The notes below the pieces were generated by a model. It made no database searches. It was not told where the DNA came from and saw only the letters and a list, made by a program, of their open reading frames with translations. Made by a program: the position numbers and the translations under genes. Positions 51,228 to 60,560 of a DNA stretch of 64,000 bases are shown here, in pieces (the stretch's first letter is position 1; the number at the start of each line of letters is the position of its first letter). The stretch covers positions 29,520 through 93,519 of the forward strand of contig JAHECZ010000006.1 of NCBI GenBank assembly GCA_024641475.1, read 5' to 3'. This DNA comes from Gammaproteobacteria bacterium. GTDB taxonomy: Bacteria > Pseudomonadota > Gammaproteobacteria > UBA6429 > Thiohalophilaceae.

Positions 51228-52283
51228 TTATACGGTGCTGTTCGCCATAAATACCGTACGCGTAGGGTAGGCGAATTCAATATTTTCCACTGCAAATTGC
51301 CGGAACAATGCCAGGTTGATCGCCTGTTGAATATCCATGTATAAATTATAATCCGGTCCTTTCACGTAATAGACCACTTCAAAATCCAGCGATGAATCGC
51401 CATACTTCTGGAAGTGGGCACGATCAAAACGGACCTCTTGTTGCGCTTCTATTATGTCGCGAACCATTACCGGGATTCGTTCCAGCTTTTCGGCACTCGT
51501 TTGATATATAACCCCGAAAGCAAATACCACGCGACGTTCATACATGCGTTTATAATTACGAATCCGGCTTTTCAGTAAATCATTGTTGGCGAATATTATT
51601 TGCTCGCCACTGAGACTGCGTAAGCGGGTGGTTTTCAAGCCAATATATTCGACAGTGCCGACATGTTCATCGATTACCAGAAAATCACCAATCATAAACG
51701 GTTTATCGAGCGCGATGGATAACGATGCGAAAATATCACCGAGAATGTTCTGTAAGGCGAGTGCCACGGCCACACCGCCAACACCCAGTCCGGCAACAAG
51801 CGTCGTGATATTGATTCCCAGATTATCCAGGATCAGTAATATAATCAGGGTCCACAACAGCAGGCGCAGAATAAACCCTAAAATACCGACCGTCGTGGCG
51901 CTGGCAGCGTCAGATTCGCGTCGTGCCTCTATATATATGTTACGCCACAAATAAATTCCGTAATTCGCCCACAGCGCGATTTGTAAAATTAGCGCAATGA
52001 CGATAACGCGAGTCGCCATTTTATCCAGCTTGGGTGGCATATCGAAGTAATTCAATGCGATATACATTGCCAACAACAACAAGAACAGCAGGCGGGTACG
52101 TTTGATGATGTCTGCGGCGGAGATAATGGATATCTTGCCGGTTGCAGTACCGACAGACTTAACGCGACTGGCGATAAAGCGGCGTAATAAATCAAATACA
52201 AAAGTAAGCGTGCCAGTAATAAATAAAACGACAGCCCAGTCCAGCATCGTGATACCGTAAAACCGGTGTTCAAGCCATTCCAT
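51228..52283 (-). CDS. MscS-family mechanosensitive channel
   Basis: The 351-residue protein has four hydrophobic segments before the MscS core. The pore helix region LGVGGVAVALALQNILGDIFASLSIALDKPF, with alternating Gly and Ala, and the cytoplasmic beta domain FLVIDEHVGTVEYIGLKTTRLRSLSGEQI are characteristic. Two extra N-terminal helices distinguish it from the minimal E. coli MscS. It likely releases solutes upon membrane tension. The gene is single, upstream space 247 bases. Confidence 0.92.
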   Translation of the reverse strand: MEWLEHRFYGITMLDWAVVLFITGTLTFVFDLLRRFIASRVKSVGTATGKISIISAADIIKRTRLLFLLLLAMYIALNYFDMPPKLDKMATRVIVIALILQIALWANYGIYLWRNIYIEARRESDAASATTVGILGFILRLLLWTLIILLILDNLGINITTLVAGLGVGGVAVALALQNILGDIFASLSIALDKPFMIGDFLVIDEHVGTVEYIGLKTTRLRSLSGEQIIFANNDLLKSRIRNYKRMYERRVVFAFGVIYQTSAEKLERIPVMVRDIIEAQQEVRFDRAHFQKYGDSSLDFEVVYYVKGPDYNLYMDIQQAINLALFRQFAVENIEFAYPTRTVFMANSTV

Positions 52284-52530
52284 GTAAACCTCAAAAATTA
52301 AGAGCGGCGAAATAATCCTGATATAAAAAAATCAGTAACTCAGCCTATGTGTGAATTGTCACGGTAAATACAGAAAAATTCGATATTGAAACCAGAATTG
52401 TAAAACATGGCTCGACTATACCAAATATCACTATGAAATGAAAACATGCCAGGTGGCAACAGGCTCTTTTAGCACACGACATTTCAATCAGACATGGCTA
52501 TAATTTTGTGCATAACCATGGCAGGCGTAT

Positions 52531-53772
52531 ATGTCCGGTAGCAAAGCTGCAAATCCCTCTGCGTCACAATCGCTTAACCAGCAGTGTCAGTGTGCAAGCC
52601 TTGATCTCAGTCAACCAGGAGAACTGCGCAATTTACTTGACGCACGCCCGCATTTAATTTCAGCAACCCCGGTATTCATTTCACCGGCACATATAGCTGA
52701 AATGCAGCATCTAATCACCGTGATTGATTCTGTGGTACGACACCCCGCCTTTCAAACACGCGTTCTGTCCTGGGCGCCAGCCATTGCCCACTTTGTTCCA
52801 AAGGCCCTGGGCGTGTGTATGGGCTATGATTTTCATCTTGACAGCGCCGGTGCAAAATTAATTGAAATCAACACCAATGCCGGTGGTGCGATGATAAATT
52901 CGATGTTGCTGCGCTCACAACAACAGTGCTGCGACAATGGCGAGATCCTGACTGATTACTCGAAGCTGGAGGATGTGTTTGTAAAAATGTTCATGCAGGA
53001 ATGGCAGTTGCAACGTGGCAACACTCCATTGAAACGGATTGCCATTGTTGATATAGCACCGCAACTGCAATATCTTTATCCTGAATTTATTTTATTTGCG
53101 AAATTATTTGAATCTTGCGGCATCCAGACCGTTATTGCAGATCCGCAGCAACTATCCGCTAAACACGGCAGGGTATGGTTCGAAGATCAGGAAATCGATC
53201 TGATATATAACCGCTTGACTGATTTCAATCTGGCTGCACCAGAAAATGTTTTGATTCGTGAGGCCTATCTGAATGACCAGGTTGTTCTAACGCCACATCC
53301 GCACGCACATGCTATCTATGCTGACAAACGCAATCTAACCATACTCTCCAATCCGGATGAATTATCTTCGTTAGGTATATCTTCAGAAGACATTCAGACC
53401 TTGCAAACGGGAATACCAAAAACTGAAATGGTCACCATGGACAATAACGATCGGCTCTGGCGTGAGCGAAAGAACTGGTTTTTCAAACCGTTTGCAGGCT
53501 ATGGCAGCAAGGCGGTGTACCGGGGCGACAAACTTACGCACAAGGTGTACAAAACGATCGCACAAGGCGGTTACATTGCGCAGCAGCTGGTGACGCCAAG
53601 TGAACGTTTGGCACCGGCTGGTGAAACAACAGTAAGCCTGAAAGTGGATTGGCGTAATTATGTCTATGCTGGTCAGGTGCAACTGCTGGCAGCGCGACTC
53701 TATCGTGGGCAAACGACGAATTTTCGTACAATTGGAGGGGGATTTGCCCCCGTATTTCAATTGAATAACTGA
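52531..53772 (+). CDS. ATP-grasp-like hypothetical protein
   Basis: The 413-residue protein is not firmly recognised. LIEINTNAGGAMIN and NWFFKPFAGYGSKAVYRGDKL resemble the metal-binding and ATP-loop parts of ATP-grasp enzymes, with the metal-site part placed before the ATP loop, as in circularly permuted ATP-grasp families such as glutathionylspermidine synthase. GYIAQQLVTPSER and FRTIGGGFAPVF close the protein. It may ligate a carboxylate to an amine, but the substrate is unknown. ATG 52531 is the first start; no strong ribosome site. It is single, between the channel and the signalling genes. Confidence 0.6.
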   Translation: MSGSKAANPSASQSLNQQCQCASLDLSQPGELRNLLDARPHLISATPVFISPAHIAEMQHLITVIDSVVRHPAFQTRVLSWAPAIAHFVPKALGVCMGYDFHLDSAGAKLIEINTNAGGAMINSMLLRSQQQCCDNGEILTDYSKLEDVFVKMFMQEWQLQRGNTPLKRIAIVDIAPQLQYLYPEFILFAKLFESCGIQTVIADPQQLSAKHGRVWFEDQEIDLIYNRLTDFNLAAPENVLIREAYLNDQVVLTPHPHAHAIYADKRNLTILSNPDELSSLGISSEDIQTLQTGIPKTEMVTMDNNDRLWRERKNWFFKPFAGYGSKAVYRGDKLTHKVYKTIAQGGYIAQQLVTPSERLAPAGETTVSLKVDWRNYVYAGQVQLLAARLYRGQTTNFRTIGGGFAPVFQLNN

Positions 53773-54056
53773 CCGCCCCCGAGATAGATCGCCTTCATCC
53801 AGGATTTGACGGAAATTTCTCGAAACTATCGCCGATTTAATGGTTCCCTGCTAATTTTGTTAAAGATTAGTATCAAATTACCGCTACAGTTCGATTGGTG
53901 ATTGCCTTATCTCAATCCGACGCATGTATTTACCCGGAAAAATACCCCTTAATGACGTATCCTTATTTGGCCGATAACTGCTTTTAGGAAATCGATTCAT
54001 ATGGATATGCTGTGGGAGATACATTTTACGCGGCTTTACAAACGTAGGATTTAGTT
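53773..54056. other. Intergenic leader of the signalling genes
   Basis: A 284-base AT-rich space without recognisable gene, repeat or clear promoter; it separates the ATP-grasp-like gene from the first regulator gene. Confidence 0.4.
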
Positions 54057-55742
54057 TTGAAGATACTTATCGTTGATGACAATCCGAGTAATCGCAAAAT
54101 ATTGCGTGGCGCACTGACCCGGCAACACCATACGGTACTCGAAGCCGCCAATGGTGAGGCGGCAATCGCCTCTTTTACTACCGAGCCGCCCGATCTCGTC
54201 TTGATGGATATCATGATGCCCGGGATGGATGGACGTGAATGTGCAACGCGTATCAAAGCGCTGACCGGCGAATTGTACACGCCAATTATTTACGTTACCG
54301 CGCTGGATGCCAATACCGCTTTACCTACCGCATTGGCTGCCGGTGGGGATGATTACGTTACCAAACCCATCAATTTTGAAGTACTCAATTCCAAAATTGC
54401 AGTCCATCAACGCATACGGGAATTACACCATGAATTAATGGACAAGAATCAGCAACTGACACGCCATAATTTGCGCCTCGAACGCGAACAAGAGTTAACC
54501 AGTCATTTTTTTGATACCGCATTACGGCAAAGTTACCTGGATCCAAAGATACTCCGCCACCATATTTCCAGCGCAGCCATATTTAACGGCGACATGTTGC
54601 TGGCTGAACGTGGGCCAAATGGCGGGATGTATCTATTAGTTGGCGATTTTACCGGTCATGGGCTGGGCGCGGCGATAGGTACCTTGCCCGTGGCGCAGTT
54701 ATTTTTTTCAATGACCAAACAAGGCGCCTGGCTGGGTGAAATAGTACGTGCCATTAACAATGCGTTACGCGCATTTTTACCGCGAGATATGTTTTTATCA
54801 GCCTGTTTATTTGAGCTTTCGGCCAATGGCAAATTACTGACCATCTGGAATGGTGGCATGCCGGCAAGTTACTTGTTAAATCCAGCAACAGGCAAACTAC
54901 GCACGCTAGAGTCACAACATGTTCCTCTAGGTATATTGTCCGATGCGGAATTTGACACCGCCACACAAGTGCTTGAAATCGTACCAGGTGAGCGCCTGTA
55001 TCAATTTACCGACGGTTTATATGAATCAACGAATAGTGCAGGGGAGATGTTTGGTGAAACACGCTTGCCAACATTGCTTGAAAATGCGAATAACAATCTG
55101 TTTGATACCATTCTTGGTGATTTACAACAGTATAAATCAGACGGGGAACAGGCAGACGATACTACTTTCGTTGAGTTGATTTGCAGTGCGATTCCGCCTC
55201 CAGACAAAATTAGCGAGGAAAAAACAGATCGTAAGGATAGTGAGCAAGGTATGTCATTTGAGTTGTTGTTTCGACTGGCGCCAACACAATTGCGCGCCAT
55301 GGACTCCGTATCACCACTGGTTGAACAAATCTGTGCGACTACGCCATTAACTTATCATCGCAGTGTCATACACACCATTTTGGCTGAATTATATTCCAAT
55401 GCACTCGAGCACGGCATCTTGAATTTGCCCAGTACCCTCAAGTCTAGTGAAGAAGGGTTTGATGAATATTACCGCTTGCGGAATAGGCGACTTGAAAATC
55501 TGAACGACGCTGAGATCAGTATAAATATACGTTTTGAACCAGTGGCAAAATCCGGGTTACTTCACATCGGCATGCAGCATACTGGCACCGGATTTGATGT
55601 TGGTTCGCTTGGAACGATAGCCGATGCCCCTTATGGTCGTGGGTTATTAATTATTCAGGGGCTATGCCAAAAACTGGAATTCAGTGCAGATGGCACAAAT
55701 GCCACTGTTATATACAATCTAGCAAACTACAATAACCTATAA
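54057..55742 (+). CDS. Receiver-SpoIIE phosphatase-HATPase fusion response regulator
   Basis: The start is TTG 54057 with AGGA seven bases upstream. The 561-residue protein has a receiver domain (1-120) with phosphorylation site Asp51 in LMDIMMPGMDG, a PP2C/SpoIIE phosphatase domain (about 185-380) with VGDFTGHGLGAAIG, FTDGLYE and DDTTF metal ligands, and a C-terminal RsbW-like ATPase domain (about 410-555) with ELYSNALEHGIL (N-box). Phosphatase and kinase-like modules together suggest control of an anti-sigma antagonist; no STAS protein is nearby. The HD-GYP regulator follows closely. Confidence 0.92.
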   Translation: MKILIVDDNPSNRKILRGALTRQHHTVLEAANGEAAIASFTTEPPDLVLMDIMMPGMDGRECATRIKALTGELYTPIIYVTALDANTALPTALAAGGDDYVTKPINFEVLNSKIAVHQRIRELHHELMDKNQQLTRHNLRLEREQELTSHFFDTALRQSYLDPKILRHHISSAAIFNGDMLLAERGPNGGMYLLVGDFTGHGLGAAIGTLPVAQLFFSMTKQGAWLGEIVRAINNALRAFLPRDMFLSACLFELSANGKLLTIWNGGMPASYLLNPATGKLRTLESQHVPLGILSDAEFDTATQVLEIVPGERLYQFTDGLYESTNSAGEMFGETRLPTLLENANNNLFDTILGDLQQYKSDGEQADDTTFVELICSAIPPPDKISEEKTDRKDSEQGMSFELLFRLAPTQLRAMDSVSPLVEQICATTPLTYHRSVIHTILAELYSNALEHGILNLPSTLKSSEEGFDEYYRLRNRRLENLNDAEISINIRFEPVAKSGLLHIGMQHTGTGFDVGSLGTIADAPYGRGLLIIQGLCQKLEFSADGTNATVIYNLANYNNL

Positions 55743-55774
55743 TGATTTTCTGAGGCATTAATTTGGAGCATTCA

Positions 55775-56863
55775 ATGCAAGTACAACCACCGTATCAGGC
55801 TGCAGAATCGCACAGTAATGCCAATTTATTAATTGTTGATGACGAGCCTACCAATATCAAATTGTTGGAAAAGATGCTGCAGCTGGATGGGTTCAGGTTA
55901 ATTACTTCAGTCCAGGATCCACGCAAGGTTGCATCGCTTTGTAATGAGTCAAAATTCGACTTAATCCTGCTTGATTTGAACATGCCGCACATGGATGGAT
56001 TTGAGGTCATGGCCGATCTGCAGCAAAGATTTGGCCCCGCAAACCTGCCACCCATATTGGTGCTCACCGCGCAACACGATCAAACCTATCGACTCCGGGC
56101 ATTGCGTTGCGGTGCACGTGATTATTTAACCAAGCCATTTGACCGCGATGAGCTTATGGCGCGTGTGCGCAACCTGATTGAAGTGCATTATTACCAGAAA
56201 AACATTCGCCAGCAGAATGCGATCCTGGAGGATAAGGTCAGGGAGCGAACTCAGGAAATATACAATACACGTCTGCAGATTGTGCAACGTCTGGGTCGGG
56301 CAGCAGAATACCGTGATAACGAAACCGGCCTGCACATTATTCGCATGAGTGAAATGTCCGCGCTACTGGGTCGGGCAGCAGGAATGGACACCACGCATAC
56401 CGAAATTCTGCTTAATGCCAGCCCGATGCATGATATCGGCAAAATCGGCATACCGGATCATATTCTGCTCAAGCCCGGTAAATTTGAGCCTGTCGAATGG
56501 GAGGTGATGAAAACCCATACTACGATTGGCGCAGATATTTTATCGGGAGATGATTCCGATATTTTACTGATGGCACGTGAGATTGCATTAACTCATCATG
56601 AAAAGTGGGATGGTAGCGGTTACCCCTACGGTCTGAGTCAAGAGGCGATCCCGTTGGTAGGACGGATAGTTGCGCTAGCGGATGTGTTTGATGCATTGAC
56701 ATCGACCCGTCCCTATAAAAAAGCCTGGACTACTGAAGCCTCCGTGGAATACATCCAGGCAAATAGTGGTAAACATTTCGATCCTGATCTTGTCAAGACT
56801 TTCATGGAAATTTTACCGGCGATAACGGCAATTAAAACTCGCTATGCTGAACCTGATCACTAA
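55775..56863 (+). CDS. Response regulator with HD-GYP domain
   Basis: ATG 55775 with GGAG six bases upstream is preferred over TTG 55763. The receiver domain (about 15-140) has the acceptor Asp67 in LLDLNMPHMDG. A coiled-coil linker leads to the HD-GYP domain with MHDIGKIGIPD (His219-Asp220), HHEKWDGSGYPYG and ADVFDALTS, all motifs of cyclic-di-GMP phosphodiesterases. It should lower cyclic-di-GMP when switched by its kinase. The next gene, a histidine kinase, starts on its stop codon (TAATG). Confidence 0.94.
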   Translation: MQVQPPYQAAESHSNANLLIVDDEPTNIKLLEKMLQLDGFRLITSVQDPRKVASLCNESKFDLILLDLNMPHMDGFEVMADLQQRFGPANLPPILVLTAQHDQTYRLRALRCGARDYLTKPFDRDELMARVRNLIEVHYYQKNIRQQNAILEDKVRERTQEIYNTRLQIVQRLGRAAEYRDNETGLHIIRMSEMSALLGRAAGMDTTHTEILLNASPMHDIGKIGIPDHILLKPGKFEPVEWEVMKTHTTIGADILSGDDSDILLMAREIALTHHEKWDGSGYPYGLSQEAIPLVGRIVALADVFDALTSTRPYKKAWTTEASVEYIQANSGKHFDPDLVKTFMEILPAITAIKTRYAEPDH

Positions 56864-59484
56864 TGCAACAAACAGCATTTCAACAACTCAATTCCTATAT
56901 TCTTGTAATCCTTGCCAGCTGTTGCATTCTGTTGGGCGTGGTCACCATATTTGCATGGTACCTTAAACTTTTCGCATTAATACAATGGAGTGACACCTTG
57001 CCACCCATGCAATTTAATACTGCCATGGGGTTTGTGCTCACAGGATTTGGCTTGCTTGCAGGTAACAATGGTCTAACAAGAATATTACATATTTGTGGTG
57101 CGCTAACGTTTGCAATTGGTTTTACTAATACAGCCCAGTATATTTTAAACGCCGACTTTGGTATTGACCAATTATTGGTTGACGCGTACCCGGTCACGGG
57201 CAAATCGATACCGGGGCGGATGGCATTTAGTACAGCAATATCATTTATGTTGCTTGGTATCGGCTTATTACTGCCTGTTAAAATTTCTTTGCAGAGGAAT
57301 TTTCTGAAATTTTTGGCTTTAGGCTGTGGCGGACTGGTATCTGCATTTGCGGTTTCATTTCTGATCGGTTATCTAACTGGTATTGACGCCATATACACCT
57401 GGTTACAGTCCAGCAAGGTGGCGCCACAAAGTAATATCGGCTTTTTTCTCGCTGGATACGGCTTATTATTAATTCATTTTCGCACACAAGCTTCAAGTTC
57501 GGTAAACAACATATCAATTTTAAGTGTCTTGCCAACACTCCTGATTTGCGTGGTGACATTACTGATCTGGCATGGCCTTCGCGCGCATTACGATCAAATG
57601 GCGCTGGAAGAAATGATGCTGAAGACAAAAAATATTTCCCGACAGATTGATGCAGCTATACAGGAACGACTTCGAGCGATGGAACGTATGGCGCTGCGTA
57701 TGGAAAATACCCAACTCACGCGCCGAGAGTGGGAAGCTGACGCAAATGCATATTATCGGGATTTTCCCGCCTATCAAAGCATCGAGTGGGCTGATGCCAA
57801 TGCCGTTACCCGCTGGGGTATATCAGAAACTGAAATCAAAGAATTAACCGGTTTCGATTTAAATAAAAATATAGTAATACGCCAAATCATAACTGCTGCA
57901 CAGCAAAATCCAGAAATTGTCATTTCGCGGCCAGTCATGCTGCCGCACGCAGGTGAAAGTATTATAGCCGTCCGCACCCTGCGATCAGGCACCCATATCA
58001 CTGGCTACTTACTCAATGTCTATCAAATAAATACTTTATTCAACCACTTATTGCAATCTGCTGATACGAGCAATATGGCGGTAACCATTCTTCGCAATGA
58101 TGTAATACTATATTTCAGTCTTAAAAGCCGTACACAAGTAGTAAATGACAAACATTATCTTGTTCACCCGTTGAAATACTTGCCTGGCTGGGAAATTAAA
58201 TTTACACAATTCAAATTAGAAACAGACACAGCATTACCTATGGTGGTGCTGGTTAGCGGCCTAGGTACGGCATTGTTAGTTGGTATTGCCATCTGGTATT
58301 GGCAGCTGGCTGCACTACGAGCCAAAGAAATATTACAGACCGCCAATACAATTGCCGAGCAAGCAATGCGCTTGAATTCCATTGTCGATACTATAGTGGA
58401 TGGCATTATCACTATAAATGCCGACGGGATTATTGAATCCTATAATACAAGCGCCGCCAATATATTTGGGTATGGTCCAAGCGAAGTAATCGGCCGCAAT
58501 GTGAGCCTGCTAATGCCGGAGCCAGATAGCTCACGACACGATCGCTATTTAAAAAATCATCAGGACGGTGGGCCGGCAGGCATAATTGGAATCGGCCGTG
58601 AAGTTGTTGGCAAACGCAAGGATGGCAGTTTATTTCCGATGGATCTGGCCGTAAACGAAATGTGGATAAGACATCAGCGCAAATACACCGGTATCGTTCG
58701 TGACATTACTCGCCGCAAGCAAGCAGAACAAGGCATGTTGGACGCCAAGAACGAAGCAGAGCTCTCCAATCAGGCAAAATCCAGATTTTTAGCTCAAATG
58801 AGTCATGAGTTACGTACTCCGCTGAATGCCATCCTGGGTTTTTCGCAATTAATGCAGATTGATTCCGACCTGACTGCCGGACAGAAAGACAACGTTGGCG
58901 AAATATACAAAGCAGGAAAGCACTTGCTGGAATTAATTAATGAAATATTAGACTTGTCGCGCATTGAATCAGGAAAAGTCAATCTGCAAATAGAGGAAGT
59001 TGGTTTGCAATTCATTTTGGATGAATGCATTCACATGGTAGCGCCACTGGAAAGTCAATATGGCATATCGATCATGCCATTCACTTTGCCCGCCCCATCT
59101 GATTTGCAAGTTTATGCAGACTCCACACGCCTTAAACAAGTAATTATCAATCTGTTATCGAATGCGATTAAATATAATTACCGCGGCGGCCAGGTGCGAC
59201 TGGAATGCCATTTACTGGAAAACCAGCGCGTCCGTATCAATGTCATTGATACCGGTTATGGCATACAGGAAGATATCCAGCAAGAACTCTTCAAACCGTT
59301 TACACGATTCCATAACGACAATACAGGAATCGAAGGTACCGGAATAGGATTGAGCATTTCCAAACAGTTAATCGAATTGATGCACGGCAGTATTGGCATA
59401 TCAAGCGCGCCTGGCAAAGGCAGTACATTCTGGATTGAATTGCAGCAGGCAACGCACAATACTTTGCAAGTTGCAACATCATAA
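56863..59484 (+). CDS. Membrane sensor histidine kinase with FixL-like PAS domain
   Basis: The 873-residue protein has some six to seven N-terminal transmembrane segments, a CHASE-like extracytoplasmic region (about 255-450), another membrane helix near 460-480, a PAS domain (about 500-620), HisKA with phospho-acceptor His648 in MSHELRTPLN, and HATPase_c with INLLSNAIKYN, DTGYGIQ and GTGIGLSIS. The PAS has LMPEPDSSRHDRYL and IIGIGREVVGKRKDGSLFPM. His559 and Arg579 are placed exactly as the haem-proximal His and distal Arg of FixL (spacing 20). It has no receiver, so it should phosphorylate the two regulators upstream. Confidence 0.9.
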   Translation: MQQTAFQQLNSYILVILASCCILLGVVTIFAWYLKLFALIQWSDTLPPMQFNTAMGFVLTGFGLLAGNNGLTRILHICGALTFAIGFTNTAQYILNADFGIDQLLVDAYPVTGKSIPGRMAFSTAISFMLLGIGLLLPVKISLQRNFLKFLALGCGGLVSAFAVSFLIGYLTGIDAIYTWLQSSKVAPQSNIGFFLAGYGLLLIHFRTQASSSVNNISILSVLPTLLICVVTLLIWHGLRAHYDQMALEEMMLKTKNISRQIDAAIQERLRAMERMALRMENTQLTRREWEADANAYYRDFPAYQSIEWADANAVTRWGISETEIKELTGFDLNKNIVIRQIITAAQQNPEIVISRPVMLPHAGESIIAVRTLRSGTHITGYLLNVYQINTLFNHLLQSADTSNMAVTILRNDVILYFSLKSRTQVVNDKHYLVHPLKYLPGWEIKFTQFKLETDTALPMVVLVSGLGTALLVGIAIWYWQLAALRAKEILQTANTIAEQAMRLNSIVDTIVDGIITINADGIIESYNTSAANIFGYGPSEVIGRNVSLLMPEPDSSRHDRYLKNHQDGGPAGIIGIGREVVGKRKDGSLFPMDLAVNEMWIRHQRKYTGIVRDITRRKQAEQGMLDAKNEAELSNQAKSRFLAQMSHELRTPLNAILGFSQLMQIDSDLTAGQKDNVGEIYKAGKHLLELINEILDLSRIESGKVNLQIEEVGLQFILDECIHMVAPLESQYGISIMPFTLPAPSDLQVYADSTRLKQVIINLLSNAIKYNYRGGQVRLECHLLENQRVRINVIDTGYGIQEDIQQELFKPFTRFHNDNTGIEGTGIGLSISKQLIELMHGSIGISSAPGKGSTFWIELQQATHNTLQVATS

Positions 59485-59902
59485 TAATCCCGTCCCCTTA
59501 GGCATTTGTAATTACCCATAGCTTTCAAGTATTCGGGTTACTCATATGTGTGCTGCTGCGTAGCACCGGTGCCTGAAAATAAATAATCTGCTGCAGCGCT
59601 TATGCCTCGGACTGTCGTCAATTCTCTTGGTTGCTATCCAGTCTCACAGCAGTGTTGGCGTGGATTGCGCAGGTGGGTCGAGATGGATGGCTTTGCGAGA
59701 GTGTCTCCGATTCAGCGCCATGGCAATGGCCTGGCTGTTTAACCCTGCATTGCGCCTTCAGGTGCAGATATCAACAAAACGGCCGCGGATTGAAAATCCT
59801 TGCCATCTGTCACAAAATCGCCAAAACTGCGTATAATCAACATATCGCCGCGCCACTGCGAAAAACATTAATTATAGAAACGAATCGAATGAGTACAGAC
59901 TA
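59485..59902. other. 418-base intergenic region before gacA
   Basis: No gene is supported here. Open frames in it start at poor sites and lack protein-like composition. It has a short dyad around GCTGCTGCGTAGCAC (near 59550) and ends with the promoter described at 59809-59837. Confidence 0.45.
59809..59837 (+). promoter_or_regulatory. Sigma-70 promoter candidate of gacA
   Basis: A perfect TATAAT at 59832-59837 with GTCACA (four of six to consensus) at 59809-59814, spacing 17, lies 65 bases before the regulator start. Confidence 0.5.
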
Positions 59903-60553
59903 ATGATTAGACTCATGCTTGCCGACGACCATGACCTCGTTCGTACCGGCTTGCGCAGATTACTGGAAGACGTCGGAGGGATTGAAGTCGTCGCAGAAGT
60001 AACCAGCGGCGAAGAAGCCTTTGAATTGGCTCGCACTGTCCCACTGGATGTCATACTCATGGATATCAACATGCCTGGGATCGGTGGACTGGAAGCGACA
60101 CGCAAAATATTGCATAAATATCCGCAGATAAAAATTATCATTATCACCATGAATGAAGATGAGCTGTTCGCGCAACGGTTATTAAAAGCCGGCGCCGCCG
60201 GATATTTAACAAAAGGCTGCAAAGTCACAGAAATCAATCATGCCATTCGCGAAGTCATGGCCAATAAACGCTATATAACCCCGCAAATTGCTCAACAACT
60301 TGCCTTGGCCGACCTTAAACCGCAGGAAGAACGCTCACCGTTTACCGATTTGTCGGAGCGGGAACTACAAGTCATGATGATGATCATGGATGGCCGCAAG
60401 GTGAATGAAATTTCCGATAAATTATGTCTGAGTCCAAAAACGGTTTCGACGTATCGACAACGACTATTCGTCAAGCTCGGAATCAATAGTGATGTCGAAT
60501 TGGCGCGACTGGTCTTGCGCCATGGTGTCATGGCAGGGGACACGCCTGAGTAG
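59903..60553 (+). CDS. uvrY: GacA/UvrY-type response regulator
   Basis: The 216-residue NarL-family regulator has a receiver domain with Asp54 in ILMDINMPG and a C-terminal LuxR-type HTH (LSERELQVMMMIMDGRKVNEISDKLCLSPKTVSTYRQRLF, given by its ends). Position upstream of uvrC identifies it as GacA/UvrY, which activates small RNAs controlling CsrA. The partner kinase BarA/GacS is not in this window. It ends eight bases before the glycosylase gene. Confidence 0.95.
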   Translation: MIRLMLADDHDLVRTGLRRLLEDVGGIEVVAEVTSGEEAFELARTVPLDVILMDINMPGIGGLEATRKILHKYPQIKIIIITMNEDELFAQRLLKAGAAGYLTKGCKVTEINHAIREVMANKRYITPQIAQQLALADLKPQEERSPFTDLSERELQVMMMIMDGRKVNEISDKLCLSPKTVSTYRQRLFVKLGINSDVELARLVLRHGVMAGDTPE

Positions 60554-60560
60554 CGTTACC

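Noticed and set aside
59631..59903. Open frame of 90 codons before gacA
   Set aside because: No ribosome site, Trp/Cys-rich random-looking composition, and it only happens to end on the gacA start codon.
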